From Spirochaetia bacterium (GTDB lineage Bacteria > Spirochaetota > Leptospiria > Leptospirales > Leptonemataceae): DNA of 64,000 nucleotides. The notes beneath the pieces are model-generated. The model had not been told where the DNA came from and searched no databases. It worked only from the letters and a program-made list of their open reading frames with translations. The translations under genes and the position numbers were made by a program. Below, one piece after another: positions 55,738-64,000 of the stretch (positions are counted from its first letter, which is position 1; each line of letters opens with the position of its first letter). The DNA is taken from contig VFLI01000053.1 of NCBI GenBank assembly GCA_009885105.1, positions 1 through 64,000 on the forward strand, written 5' to 3'.

Positions 55738-56924
55738 GGATGCGAATTGAGAATCCGGTTTATCTCCGGATCTTCGACGCCGAGCTCCCTGGCGGCACGG
55801 AGTTCGGGAACGGCTTTTTCCCGGTCATTCATGCGCAGATACAGCATTCCGACATCATACAGGGCCCGGCCAAGATACCCGCGGGTTCTCTGCAGCTGCG
55901 AAATTTCATTCTGCACGTTTTTCAGCAGCACATCGTCGCTCTGACGGACGCCGGCTCTGAGAACAGCGTTGATTTTATCGCGAATGATATTCAGAAGATC
56001 TTCCAGATCCTTTGCTTTGTTGACCCTGTCGAGCCGGTTGGACAGCTCGATATTCTTGGAAACGATGGAGTCGTACTTCTGCGAGAGCATGTTGTATTCG
56101 CGCCGCAGTGTTTCCATTTCCTCATTCATCGGCACAGACGAGGAAGAAGGACCTGTGATGATCTGCTCGGCCAACCGGCTCAGTTCGCCTTCCAGGGCTT
56201 CCGTTCTTTCTTTTTCCCTGGTCAACGCCGATTCTCTTTCCTGGGCGGACACCTCGAGCGATTCCATCTTTTTTTTCAGATCGGGATGCAGATAATCCGG
56301 ATTCCGGAAAAGACCCAGCTCTCCCTCCATAACGCGGACCTGGGACTGCATCACCAGAAATTTTTCCGTTATGCCTTTGATTTCTGACAGAATGATGTCA
56401 CGAAGCTCTTCCCCGGTCCTGGCTTTTTTTGCCCGGGCGGACACTGCCAGCCGGCCTTTGATTTTTTTGAGCCTGTTGTAAAGAATCCTGTTCTGTTTGA
56501 GCGTCTCTCTTCTTGCCGGCGATATTTTTTCATAAGAGCGGCTTCTCGATTTCTTTTTTGATTTTGACTCTGTTTTCTTTTTTGAAATCTTTTTCAACCG
56601 GACGCTGGCCGGAGAGTGAAACTTCTGCTGGTATTCATGAAGATAGTAGTATGCGAGCAGCGGGTGGATGATCTTCCCCTCGCCCATTATCAGCGCGTCC
56701 AGTTTGAGGCTTATAAAATGAATTCTGTCCTGATCAAAAATCAGCGGGAAAGGCAGATTCACGCCATGCCAGCGGACCTGGAAGGCTTTGCCGAAGTGAC
56801 CAGGATTTTTTTCCGGTCGTATGACATCTTCCAGATCTGCGGCCAGGACCGCCTTCAGGAATTTTTCACGCACCCGGGCATCTACCTGGAATTGTCGTAT
56901 TTTATCTCTAATTTCCGCATTCAT
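55734..56924 (-). CDS. Hypothetical protein with basic region, coiled coil and TPR
   Basis: A 396-residue soluble protein. The N-terminal 100 residues form an alpha/beta domain (FQVRWHGVNLPFPLIFDQDRIHFISL). A very basic stretch follows (LKKISKKKTESKSKKKSR), then a long coiled coil (about 160-320, for example LEVSAQERESALTREKERTE) and a C-terminal TPR-like unit (LYDVGMLYLRMNDREKAVPELRAARELG). It resembles proteins I associate with Leptospirales, but I cannot name a family. It heads the operon with dtd, a radical SAM gene and an MDR gene. Confidence 0.72.
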   Translation of the reverse strand: MNAEIRDKIRQFQVDARVREKFLKAVLAADLEDVIRPEKNPGHFGKAFQVRWHGVNLPFPLIFDQDRIHFISLKLDALIMGEGKIIHPLLAYYYLHEYQQKFHSPASVRLKKISKKKTESKSKKKSRSRSYEKISPARRETLKQNRILYNRLKKIKGRLAVSARAKKARTGEELRDIILSEIKGITEKFLVMQSQVRVMEGELGLFRNPDYLHPDLKKKMESLEVSAQERESALTREKERTEALEGELSRLAEQIITGPSSSSVPMNEEMETLRREYNMLSQKYDSIVSKNIELSNRLDRVNKAKDLEDLLNIIRDKINAVLRAGVRQSDDVLLKNVQNEISQLQRTRGYLGRALYDVGMLYLRMNDREKAVPELRAARELGVEDPEINRILNSHP

Positions 56925-57514
56925 ACTCTTTCAATTCATCGGTCCCTTCTAATAAAAAGAAAATTACTTTTATGCTCCTTTTTCAAATCAAAATGACATT
57001 GACGGGGTCAATTCATGACCGATCAGCCGTCATAAAAACCAAGAAATTGCGCCGCGTTATATTATGGAAGAAATCGGAAGAAAAGAACCCCTGACAGCGA
57101 CTGCGCTAGAAGCGCCTCAGGAATGACCAGTTCAGAGAACTGTCGGGGCCGGTGGTCTGATGGGATTGCAATAGCTTCAACCGTCCAGGTTTCCACGTAT
57201 TGCCGGAAGTTGACAGGCGCTATCGCTCAGCCACCTCACTGGTCCTACGTATGTTAAATTGCATTGGATCACCTCCTTTTGTGTAGGATCAATTTACAGC
57301 GGGGGAAAAAAATGTCAAGAAAAAGTGGAAAGTTCGTCTATTTCTATAACCAAAGCAGTCTTCCTGTTTCGCCAGGAAAATAAAAAAAGAAGTCGACAGA
57401 ACCATAACAGGAGGATGATATCTTTGAAAAAGCGGCTGTGTTTGGACCGTATGAATGCGGAAAAATTCAGGGAACGGGGTTTGACACGTCGAGTCAGACC
57501 GGGGGAAGGATATT
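56925..57514. other. Intergenic region with possible gene remnant
   Basis: 590 nt without a convincing intact gene. It should contain the promoter of the coiled-coil/dtd operon (minus) on its left and of the beta-lactamase-like gene (plus) on its right. GGTCA-ATTCA-TGACC near 57010 is a small perfect inverted repeat. Around 57090-57155 CCCC(T)GACAG and CTGTCGGGG form an outer stem enclosing two small hairpins, GCGC..GCGC and CAGTTC..GAACTG, which could be a structured RNA or a coincidence. The minus-strand remnant is listed separately. Confidence 0.4.
57062..57264 (-). pseudogene. Short frameshifted reading frame with near-perfect Shine-Dalgarno
   Basis: On the minus strand AAAGGAGGTGATCC lies 2 nt before an ATG at 57264, complementary over 14 nt to the end of typical 16S rRNA. 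The frame reads MQFNIRRTSEVAER and stops. A second frame, opened by a one-base shift, continues from 57226 for 54 codons (VNFRQYVETWTVEAIAIPS...) to a TAA at 57062-57064. A single frameshift would make one product of about 68 residues. No family is recognised. Either a decayed small gene or a leader peptide with chance downstream frame. Confidence 0.25.
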
Positions 57515-58711
57515 ATGAGCAGAGCCAGGAAAATTCTGATTCTATTGGCCGTATCTGTCACGGGGGCCGCTGTTTACTTTTTCCCGGAAGCGCGTCGCCT
57601 GTATAATGTTGTATACCTTTTTGATAAAAAAAACATAGTTTCAAACTTCCGCGACATGAAATCGATGTTCGACTACCGGATGATACACAGAGGCACAGAG
57701 GTCGCCCGGTTCCAGAGACGAGAGCGGACGCTTCCTGAGACTTTTCCCTACGAGGGCCGCCGGATCAATGTCAACGATTTTCTCGAAAGCGCCTGGACCA
57801 CTGGTCTCATCATCATCAAGAAAGATACGATCCTTCATGAGTCCTATTACAGGGGCAATACCGATTCGTCTCTGTGCATATCGTGGTCGGTAGGAAAATC
57901 TTTTGTCTCCGCTCTTGTCGGCCTGGCAGTGGCGGACGGGAAGATTAAAAGCATCCGTGATCCGGTTACAAAATACGTGCCTGTCCTGGCATCCAGCGGG
58001 TACAACGGCATTCCAATCAAAGATCTGCTGAACATGTCCTCCGGAATTCGATTCAACGAGGATTACGGTGATTTTCATTCCGATATCAACCGGATGGGAC
58101 GGACTCTGGCGCTGCGCACCTCAATGCAGGATTTCATACTTACGCTGAAAAACGAAAGGCCGCCCGGCAAATTCCGTCACTACGTCAGCATGGACACACA
58201 GGTTCTCGGCATGCTGGTCCGCAATGCTACGGGGATGACACTCTCGGACAATCTGGAAAAAAATATCTGGCAGAAGGCCGGTATGGAATCCGACGCGTAC
58301 TGGCTCATAGACAGCACGGGAATGGAACTGGCCTTCGGCACCCTGAATGTGACCCTGCGCGATTTTGCCAGGTTCGGCGTGATTTACCGCGACGGCGGAC
58401 GAATTCTGGGCCGGCAGATTATCCCGGCCGCCTGGGTGAAAGCTTCTGTTAATCCAGACGCGCCGCATTTAAAGCCGGGTAAAAATCCCGGATCGGACAC
58501 TGTCTTTGGTTACGGCTACCAGTGGTGGATACCTCCCCTGCCGGACGGTGATTTCATGGCGATCGGTGTCTACAACCAGTTCATATACATCAATCAGCGT
58601 CGCGGCATCGTCATTGCAAAAACATCGGCGCATCCGGAATACACAACGGCCATGGATTCATCGGAATTGATGTCGGCGGCGCTTTTTCAGTATCTGGCGC
58701 GGACACTCTGA
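57515..58711 (+). CDS. Serine beta-lactamase-like hydrolase, membrane-anchored
   Basis: A 398-residue penicillin-binding/beta-lactamase-superfamily (class C-like, DUF/PF00144) protein. An N-terminal uncleaved-looking helix (ILILLAVSVTGAAVYFF) anchors it. The active-site SxxK is S125-V-G-K128 in SWSVGKSF, and Y-V-S in YVSMD holds the second-motif Tyr. Such enzymes are often esterases or D-amino-peptidases rather than true beta-lactamases. GGAAGGA lies 7 nt before the ATG. It stands alone, next to the metH operon. Confidence 0.88.
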   Translation: MSRARKILILLAVSVTGAAVYFFPEARRLYNVVYLFDKKNIVSNFRDMKSMFDYRMIHRGTEVARFQRRERTLPETFPYEGRRINVNDFLESAWTTGLIIIKKDTILHESYYRGNTDSSLCISWSVGKSFVSALVGLAVADGKIKSIRDPVTKYVPVLASSGYNGIPIKDLLNMSSGIRFNEDYGDFHSDINRMGRTLALRTSMQDFILTLKNERPPGKFRHYVSMDTQVLGMLVRNATGMTLSDNLEKNIWQKAGMESDAYWLIDSTGMELAFGTLNVTLRDFARFGVIYRDGGRILGRQIIPAAWVKASVNPDAPHLKPGKNPGSDTVFGYGYQWWIPPLPDGDFMAIGVYNQFIYINQRRGIVIAKTSAHPEYTTAMDSSELMSAALFQYLARTL

Positions 58712-58744
58712 TGCTGCAGTAAATTCTATATTCGCGGGCCGGAA

Positions 58745-61700
58745 TCAAATTTCCGTACTGTAACCCAGCGCCGGACGCAGCCATTTCTCGATTTCTTTCA
58801 CAGGCATATTTTTTCTTCTGGCATAATCTTCAGCCTGATCTCGCAAAATCTGGCCGAGGCCGAAGTACCTGGCCTCAGGATGAGCGAAATACAGTCCGCA
58901 GACTGAGGCGGCCGGATACATCGCCAGGCTTTCCGTCAGCGAAATCGTTGTGTGCTTTTGCGCGTCCAGAAGCGAGAACAGAGCAAGTTTTTCCGTATGG
59001 TCTGGCTGAGCAGGGTATCCAGGCGCCGGGCGGATTCCCCGGTATTTTTCACGGATCAGATCTTCCGGCGAGAATTTTTCATCTGCGCCGTAACCCCAGT
59101 ATTCTTTTCTGACCAGTTCGTGCAAACATTCGGCGTACGCTTCAACAAGCCGGTCGGCCAGAGCTTTTGCCATGATCGCGCTGTAATCATCCTGATCTTT
59201 TTCAAATTTTTTCACCAGATCATCCAGACCGACTCCGGCCGTGACGGCAAAAGCTCCCAGATAATCGCCGACTCCGCCGCCTGCCGGAGCGATATAATCC
59301 GACAGCGCCCGGTTCGGCTCGCCGGCCCGTTTCTGTGCCTGCTGGCGCAGCGTGTGGAATACAGCGATTTTCTTTTCCCGCTTCTCATCGGCATAAACTT
59401 CAATATCGTCGCCGACGCTGCCTGCCGGATACAGAGCAAACACTCCGTTTGCGCTCAGCAGCCTTCCCGATACGATTTTTTCCAGCATTGCATTGGCATC
59501 ATCGAAAATTTTCCTGGCCTCCACGCCCTTCTCAGGATCGTCTAAGACCGCTGGATATTTTCCATTCAGCTCCCAGGCGGTGAAAAAAGGCGTCCAGTCG
59601 ATGTACTTTCTCAGGGTTTCGAGCGGAAAATTCCTGAGCACGGTCAGGCCGCTTTTACGCGGAGCCGAAATCGGCACGCTTTTCCAGTCAAATTTTTGAG
59701 CGTTGCGCCGTGCGTCGCCGAGCGACAGATACTTTTTTTCCGTCTGCCGGCGCTCGTGTTCGGAGCGAAGTTGCTCATATTCGGCCCTGATCTTCCCCAG
59801 ATAGTCTGCCTTCTGCGACGCAGTGATCAGACTGTTCACCACAGGCACACTGCGGGAAGCATCCAGAACATGGATCGCGGCGCCGGAATACTCCGGAGCA
59901 ATCTTTACAGCGGTGTGAATTTTAGATGTCGTGGCCCCGCCGATTAGAAGAGGAATGTCGAGTCCGCTGCGCTGCATTTCGCGCGCCACCTCCGTCATCT
60001 CATCCAGAGACGGCGTGATAAGCCCGGACAGACCGATCACGTCAACACCATGCGCCTTCGCTTCGGCAAGAATTTTTTCCCGCGTCACCATCACTCCCAG
60101 ATCAATCACCTCAAAGTTGTTGCAGGCAAGAACAACTCCGACAATGTTTTTTCCAATATCGTGCACATCGCCCTTCACCGTGGCCAGAAGCACTTTTGCG
60201 GCCGCTTTCGGCGCGCCGCTGCCGCCTGATGCTTTTTTTTCCGCTTCAATAAAAGGAATCAGGTATGCCACGGATTTCTTCATCACACGGGCGCTCTTGA
60301 CCACCTGGGGCAGGAACATTTTTCCTGATCCAAAAAGATCCCCGACAACTCCCATAGCGTCCATCAGCGGACCTTCAATAACGTGGAGGGGCTTGGGATA
60401 TTTCAGCCTTGCCTCTTCCGTGTCCTGGTCTATAAAATCTGTGATCCCTTTGACGAGAGCGTGCTTCAGCCTTTCCTCTACGGACAGCGTGCGCCATTCG
60501 TCTTTTTTCGTTTCGACTGTTCCTTTCTTTTTCACAGTATCCGCAAATTCGACCAGACGTTCCGTCGCATCCGGGCGCCGGTTCAGAAGCACATCCTCGA
60601 TGAGTTCTCTCAGCTCCGGCTCGATCTGTTCATACACTTCCAGCTGGCCTGCGTTTACAATTCCCATATCCAGACCGGCCCGCACCCCGTGATAGAGAAA
60701 TGCCGCGTGCATGGCCTCACGCACGGCGTTGTTTCCCCGGAAAGAGAATGACACATTGCTGATGCCGCCGCTGATCTTCGCAAGCGGTAGATTCTTTTTT
60801 ATCCATTCGGCAGCGCGGAAAAAATCCAGGGCGTAACTGTTGTGCTCTTCCATCCCTGTGGCAACCGTCAGCACATTCGGGTCGAATACAATATCCTGGG
60901 CCGGAAAGCCGATTTTTTTTGTCAGAATATCGTAGGCTCTTTTACATATTTCAATGCGCCGTTCATACGTGTCCGCCTGTCCTTTTTCGTCGAACGCCAT
61001 TACGACTGCAGCGGCTCCGTACTGCATGATTTTTTGTGCATGGGTGATAAAAGTTTCTTCGCCTTCTTTTAAGCTGATCGAATTGACAATGCCTTTGCCC
61101 TGCAGGCACCGCAGCCCCGCCTCGATAACGCTCCACTTCGACGAGTCGACCATAACAGGCACACGGGCGATATCCGGTTCAGCCGCGATCAGATTCAGAA
61201 ATTTTGTCATGGCCGCTTCGGAATCCAGCATTCCTTCGTCCATGTTTACATCGATGATCTGCGCGCCGTTTTCGACCTGCTGGCGGGCCACGGACACGGC
61301 CTCGTCATAATTGCCCTCCAGAATTAGTTTGGAAAATTTGGGAGATCCGGCGACGTTTGTTCTTTCGCCGATATTCACAAAGTTTGTTTCCGGCCGCAGG
61401 ACCAGCGGCTCAAGACCCGACAGATGCAGAAGAGTGTCGGCAGCTCCTGCCTCCCGGGGCCGCACGCCCGCAACGGCCTGCGCCATAGCACGGATATGAT
61501 CGGGCGTCGTCCCGCAGCAGCCGCCCACGATATTTACAAAGCCGCGTTTTGCGTAATCCTGAATCTGTTCCCCCATATAGCCGGGCGTCTCATCGTATCC
61601 TCCGAAGGCATTCGGCAGACCTGCATTGGGATACAGACTTATATAGCAGCCGGCGATGCCGGAAAGTTCCTGCACAAAAGGCCTCATCTGCGCCGAACCC

Positions 61701-62446
61701 AGCGCGCAGTTAAAACCGACGCTGAGCAGGTCCTTCGCATGCGAAACAGAAATCCAGAAAGCCTCCGGCGTCTGCCCCGACAGGATTCTGCCGCTTGCAT
61801 CCACTATCGTGCCCGATATCATGACGGGCAGATGGACTCCGGTCTTATCTGAAAAATCCTGGACAGCGAACAGCGCCGCCTTACAGTTGAGTGTGTCCGT
61901 AATTGTTTCAATTAAGAGTGCATCGACTCCGCCGTCGAAAAGGCCCTGTATCTGTTCGCGGAATGCGTTCACAACTTCCTCAAAAGTAACAGAGCGGAAT
62001 CCAGGATTGTTCACATCCGGGGACATGGAAAGAAGTTTCGTGGTCGGACCCATCGCCCCGGCGACGAAGCGCGGTTTGTCGGGGTTTTTCTGCGTAAATT
62101 CATCGGCGGCCCTTCGCGCAATTTTCGCCGCTTCCAGGTTCAGCTCATACGTCAGTGATTCGAGGCGGTAGTCGGCCTGGGATATCGGATTGGAACTGAA
62201 AGTATTTGTTTCTATAATATCAGAGCCTGCGTCCAGATAGGCGCAGTGAATTTCGTAAATAACATCGGGACGGGTCAGAACGAGAAGATCGTTGTTCCCC
62301 TTCAGCTCTCCGGGATGATCTTTCAGGCGCGAGCCGCGAAAGTCTTCCTCAGACAGTTTGTATCTCTGGATCATGGTGCCCATGGCGCCGTCCAGCACAA
62401 GAATACGTTCATTGAGTAGATTGTATATTTTAGTATTTTGAATCAT
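58745..62446 (-). CDS. metH: Cobalamin-dependent methionine synthase
   Basis: A 1233-residue four-module MetH that transfers the methyl group from 5-methyl-THF to homocysteine via cobalamin. [17 protein letters not shown] starts the homocysteine domain, with zinc ligands in VGFNCALGS and GGCCGTT; the pterin-binding domain ([13 protein letters not shown]...) follows; the B12 domain has [15 protein letters not shown], whose His binds cobalt, with [13 protein letters not shown] and IGGATTSK after it; and the C-terminal activation domain ([14 protein letters not shown]) binds SAM for reactivation. All domains are intact. It lies downstream of ahcY on the same strand, separated by 162 nt holding a hairpin element. 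The start has only a weak Shine-Dalgarno sequence. Confidence 0.98.
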   Translation of the reverse strand: MIQNTKIYNLLNERILVLDGAMGTMIQRYKLSEEDFRGSRLKDHPGELKGNNDLLVLTRPDVIYEIHCAYLDAGSDIIETNTFSSNPISQADYRLESLTYELNLEAAKIARRAADEFTQKNPDKPRFVAGAMGPTTKLLSMSPDVNNPGFRSVTFEEVVNAFREQIQGLFDGGVDALLIETITDTLNCKAALFAVQDFSDKTGVHLPVMISGTIVDASGRILSGQTPEAFWISVSHAKDLLSVGFNCALGSAQMRPFVQELSGIAGCYISLYPNAGLPNAFGGYDETPGYMGEQIQDYAKRGFVNIVGGCCGTTPDHIRAMAQAVAGVRPREAGAADTLLHLSGLEPLVLRPETNFVNIGERTNVAGSPKFSKLILEGNYDEAVSVARQQVENGAQIIDVNMDEGMLDSEAAMTKFLNLIAAEPDIARVPVMVDSSKWSVIEAGLRCLQGKGIVNSISLKEGEETFITHAQKIMQYGAAAVVMAFDEKGQADTYERRIEICKRAYDILTKKIGFPAQDIVFDPNVLTVATGMEEHNSYALDFFRAAEWIKKNLPLAKISGGISNVSFSFRGNNAVREAMHAAFLYHGVRAGLDMGIVNAGQLEVYEQIEPELRELIEDVLLNRRPDATERLVEFADTVKKKGTVETKKDEWRTLSVEERLKHALVKGITDFIDQDTEEARLKYPKPLHVIEGPLMDAMGVVGDLFGSGKMFLPQVVKSARVMKKSVAYLIPFIEAEKKASGGSGAPKAAAKVLLATVKGDVHDIGKNIVGVVLACNNFEVIDLGVMVTREKILAEAKAHGVDVIGLSGLITPSLDEMTEVAREMQRSGLDIPLLIGGATTSKIHTAVKIAPEYSGAAIHVLDASRSVPVVNSLITASQKADYLGKIRAEYEQLRSEHERRQTEKKYLSLGDARRNAQKFDWKSVPISAPRKSGLTVLRNFPLETLRKYIDWTPFFTAWELNGKYPAVLDDPEKGVEARKIFDDANAMLEKIVSGRLLSANGVFALYPAGSVGDDIEVYADEKREKKIAVFHTLRQQAQKRAGEPNRALSDYIAPAGGGVGDYLGAFAVTAGVGLDDLVKKFEKDQDDYSAIMAKALADRLVEAYAECLHELVRKEYWGYGADEKFSPEDLIREKYRGIRPAPGYPAQPDHTEKLALFSLLDAQKHTTISLTESLAMYPAASVCGLYFAHPEARYFGLGQILRDQAEDYARRKNMPVKEIEKWLRPALGYSTEI

Positions 62447-62468
62447 AATTGCAGACCGAAAGGAATTT

Positions 62469-62597
62469 AAACCACGGGGACACAGGGGAAAATGGGGAGG
62501 AGGAAAAAGGGAAACGTGAAAAACTGATGAGCGTTCCGGAACGCTTGCCCACGCTTGAAATTTTTTCCTTCTTTACCCTCCCCGTGCCCCCGTGGTT
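62469..62597. repeat. Hairpin element, ACCACGGGG family
   Basis: The left arm (62469-62503) contains three to four purine-rich units at 10-nt spacing, AACCACGGGGA, CACAGGGGAA, AATGGGGAGG. The right arm (62566-62597) contains the complementary CTCCCCGTG, CCCCCGTGGTT. AACCACGGGG at one edge is the exact complement of CCCCGTGGTT at the other. A 14-bp perfect palindrome (GCGTTCCGGAACGC, 62531-62544) sits in the loop. The element begins 12 nt after the ahcY stop and ends 23 nt before the metH start. Confidence 0.85.
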
Positions 62598-62608
62598 CAT
62601 ACTCTTCC

Positions 62609-63913
62609 TCAATACCGGTAATGCTCCGGTTTGTACGGACCTTCCACCGGCACGCCGATGTAATCAGCCTGATCGTTCGAAAGTTTTGTCAGCTTCACGC
62701 CGATCTTTGCCAGATGCAGCATGGCGACTTTTTCATCCAGATGCTTGGGCAGAATGTACACGCCTACATTGTATTTGTTGGTGTACAGTTCCATCTGCGC
62801 CAGAACCTGATTTGTAAAACTGTTCGACATCACAAAGCTGGGATGACCCGTCGCGCAGCCAAGATTCACCAGCCGTCCTTCCGCAAGAAGAATCACACTG
62901 TGACCGTCCGGGAAAGTGAATTTGTCCACCTGCGGTTTGATTTCCGTACGCTTGATGCCGGCAAAATTCTTCAGCTTCTCGACCTGGATTTCCACGTCAA
63001 AATGTCCGATGTTGCATACGATCGCGCCGTCTTTCATTTTCTTTAGATGGTCGATTGTGATGATATCCTTGTTTCCGGTTGTCGTCACAAAAATATCTGC
63101 CTCGGCCGCCCAGTCGTCCATCAGACCCACCTGGTAACCGGCCATCGCCGCCTGCAGAGCGCAGATCGGATCAATTTCTGTCACAACGACACGGCAGCCG
63201 AAAGCGCGAAGACTTTCCGCGGATCCTTTGCCCACATCGCCGTACCCGGCGACAACGGCGACCTTGCCCGCAAGCATGATATCCGTGGCGCGTTTGATCC
63301 CGTCGGTCAAAGATTCGCGGCAGCCGTAGAGGTTGTCGAATTTACTCTTCGTCACGGAATCATTCACATTGATCGCCGGAATTTTCAGTGTTCCCTCTTT
63401 CATGCGCTTCATCAGATGATGAACGCCCGTAGTGGTTTCTTCTGAAACACCTTTGATCTGCGCCAGAAGTTCCGGATGTTTGTCGTGAACCCAGGCCGTC
63501 AGATCATGCCCGTCGTCCAGGAGCATGTTCGGGCCGCCTTCGAATTTCAACGACTCCTCAACACACCACCAGTATTCTTCTTCTGTCTCGCCTTTCCAGG
63601 CGAATACGGGAATCCCTCTTTCTGCGACTGCGGCCGCCGCATGATCCTGCGTGCTGAAAATATTGCAGCTGGACCATCTTACCTGGGCGCCCAGTTCCAC
63701 CAGCGTTTCAATCAGCACCGCTGTCTGGATCGTCATGTGCAGCGATCCGACGATTTTCGCTCCTTTCAGAGGTTTCTTTGCGCCAAATTCTTCACGCAGG
63801 GACATGAGTCCCGGCATTTCTTTCTCGGCCAGGATGATTTCTTCTCTGCCCCATCGGGCAAGTGAAATATCTTTGACCTTGTAATCTGTTTTTAACTTTT
63901 CGGCTGTTGCCAT
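62609..63913 (-). CDS. ahcY: Adenosylhomocysteinase
   Basis: A 434-residue NAD-dependent SAH hydrolase that splits S-adenosylhomocysteine to adenosine and homocysteine in the methyl cycle. [32 protein letters not shown], the NAD site [30 protein letters not shown] with the catalytic Lys, and the C-terminal [11 protein letters not shown] and YRY are canonical. Its homocysteine product is the substrate of metH just downstream. AGGAGAGAG lies 5 nt upstream of the start. Confidence 0.98.
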   Translation of the reverse strand: MATAEKLKTDYKVKDISLARWGREEIILAEKEMPGLMSLREEFGAKKPLKGAKIVGSLHMTIQTAVLIETLVELGAQVRWSSCNIFSTQDHAAAAVAERGIPVFAWKGETEEEYWWCVEESLKFEGGPNMLLDDGHDLTAWVHDKHPELLAQIKGVSEETTTGVHHLMKRMKEGTLKIPAINVNDSVTKSKFDNLYGCRESLTDGIKRATDIMLAGKVAVVAGYGDVGKGSAESLRAFGCRVVVTEIDPICALQAAMAGYQVGLMDDWAAEADIFVTTTGNKDIITIDHLKKMKDGAIVCNIGHFDVEIQVEKLKNFAGIKRTEIKPQVDKFTFPDGHSVILLAEGRLVNLGCATGHPSFVMSNSFTNQVLAQMELYTNKYNVGVYILPKHLDEKVAMLHLAKIGVKLTKLSNDQADYIGVPVEGPYKPEHYRY

Positions 63914-64000
63914 AACTCTCTCCTGTTTCCTATTTATCCTTTTCTAAAAAAACTCTAAACCTATAATAACTCAAACCTTCCAGTACGCGCGCGCTCAATT
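63914..64000 (-). promoter_or_regulatory. Leader region of ahcY
   Basis: On the minus strand this stretch is AT-rich and holds a strong AGGAGA ribosome-binding site just before the ahcY ATG. I see no SAH or SAM riboswitch fold in the 87 nt available, but the window ends here and a leader element further upstream cannot be excluded. Confidence 0.4.

Noticed and set aside
54856-55944. 362-codon plus-strand ORF across dtd and the radical-SAM gene
   Set aside because: It is antisense to two recognised genes and shows no conserved motif.
57261-57280. TTGGATCACCTCCTTTT on the plus strand looks like the 3' end of 16S rRNA
   Set aside because: Only about 17 nt match; the flanking sequence does not resemble 16S rRNA. 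On the minus strand it is better read as a Shine-Dalgarno sequence.
59931-60692. 253-codon plus-strand ORF
   Set aside because: Antisense to metH; low-complexity Ser/Thr/Arg content typical of a shadow frame.
63914-64000. SAH riboswitch before ahcY
   Set aside because: The leader within the window is short and AT-rich, with no GC-rich pseudoknot-like elements; upstream sequence lies outside the window.

Overview
The window looks like a chromosomal segment of a spirochaete of the order Leptospirales. Two proteins resemble families I know mainly from Leptospira (a DUF1554-like secreted protein at 13394-14089 and a DUF1574-like protein at 34436-35506). There are also many class III adenylate cyclases, beta-barrel proteins and spirochaete-style lipoproteins. 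Most of the window is moderately GC-rich, which fits Leptonema or Turneriella relatives better than low-GC Leptospira sensu stricto. This placement is inference from gene content; no 16S rRNA or tRNA gene is visible.

Layout. 1-7.4 kb is an AT-richer surface-polysaccharide module behind a decayed transposase: galE, a GtrA-like flippase, a UDP-galactopyranose-mutase-like flavoenzyme, a large polytopic membrane protein and an acyltransferase-3. 7.5-24 kb holds signalling and transport genes: a PAS/PAS hybrid histidine kinase, a TauE-like exporter, a GltS-like symporter paired with a sphingosine-phosphate-lyase-like decarboxylase, asnS, a PilJ-GGDEF cyclase, an OprP-like porin behind two Fur-box-like repeats, two divergent adenylate cyclases and an aminotransferase. 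24-34 kb holds a coiled-coil membrane protein, an outer-membrane protein, a Bpt/Ate N-degron transferase, serC, a nitroreductase, a patatin, a MORN/YwqK-repeat lipoprotein, a SUMF1-like protein and a VapBC pair with a palindromic operator. 34-45 kb holds an MBOAT plus two SGNH-like genes, a papain-like protease with fibronectin-III domains, envelope membrane proteins and an aldo/keto reductase. 45-57 kb holds a barrel protein, an FKBP, a frameshifted gene, glnS with a histone-H1-like extension, a GT87-like protein, queA, and a four-gene operon of coiled-coil protein, dtd, B12-radical-SAM and MDR reductase. 57-64 kb holds a serine beta-lactamase-like hydrolase and the methyl cycle genes ahcY and metH.

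The most unusual non-coding signal is a set of four intergenic elements with one architecture but three unrelated sequences. Each has about three tandem copies of a 9-10-nt unit in one arm and about three complementary copies in the other, so the whole element can fold into one long hairpin. All four lie within about 40 nt downstream of a stop codon. Their units are built on AACAGGAT, CACGAAA and ACCACGGGG.

The stretch 56925-57514 contains no convincing intact gene, only a short minus-strand reading frame behind an exceptionally strong Shine-Dalgarno sequence. No CRISPR array, rRNA, tRNA or riboswitch was recognised.
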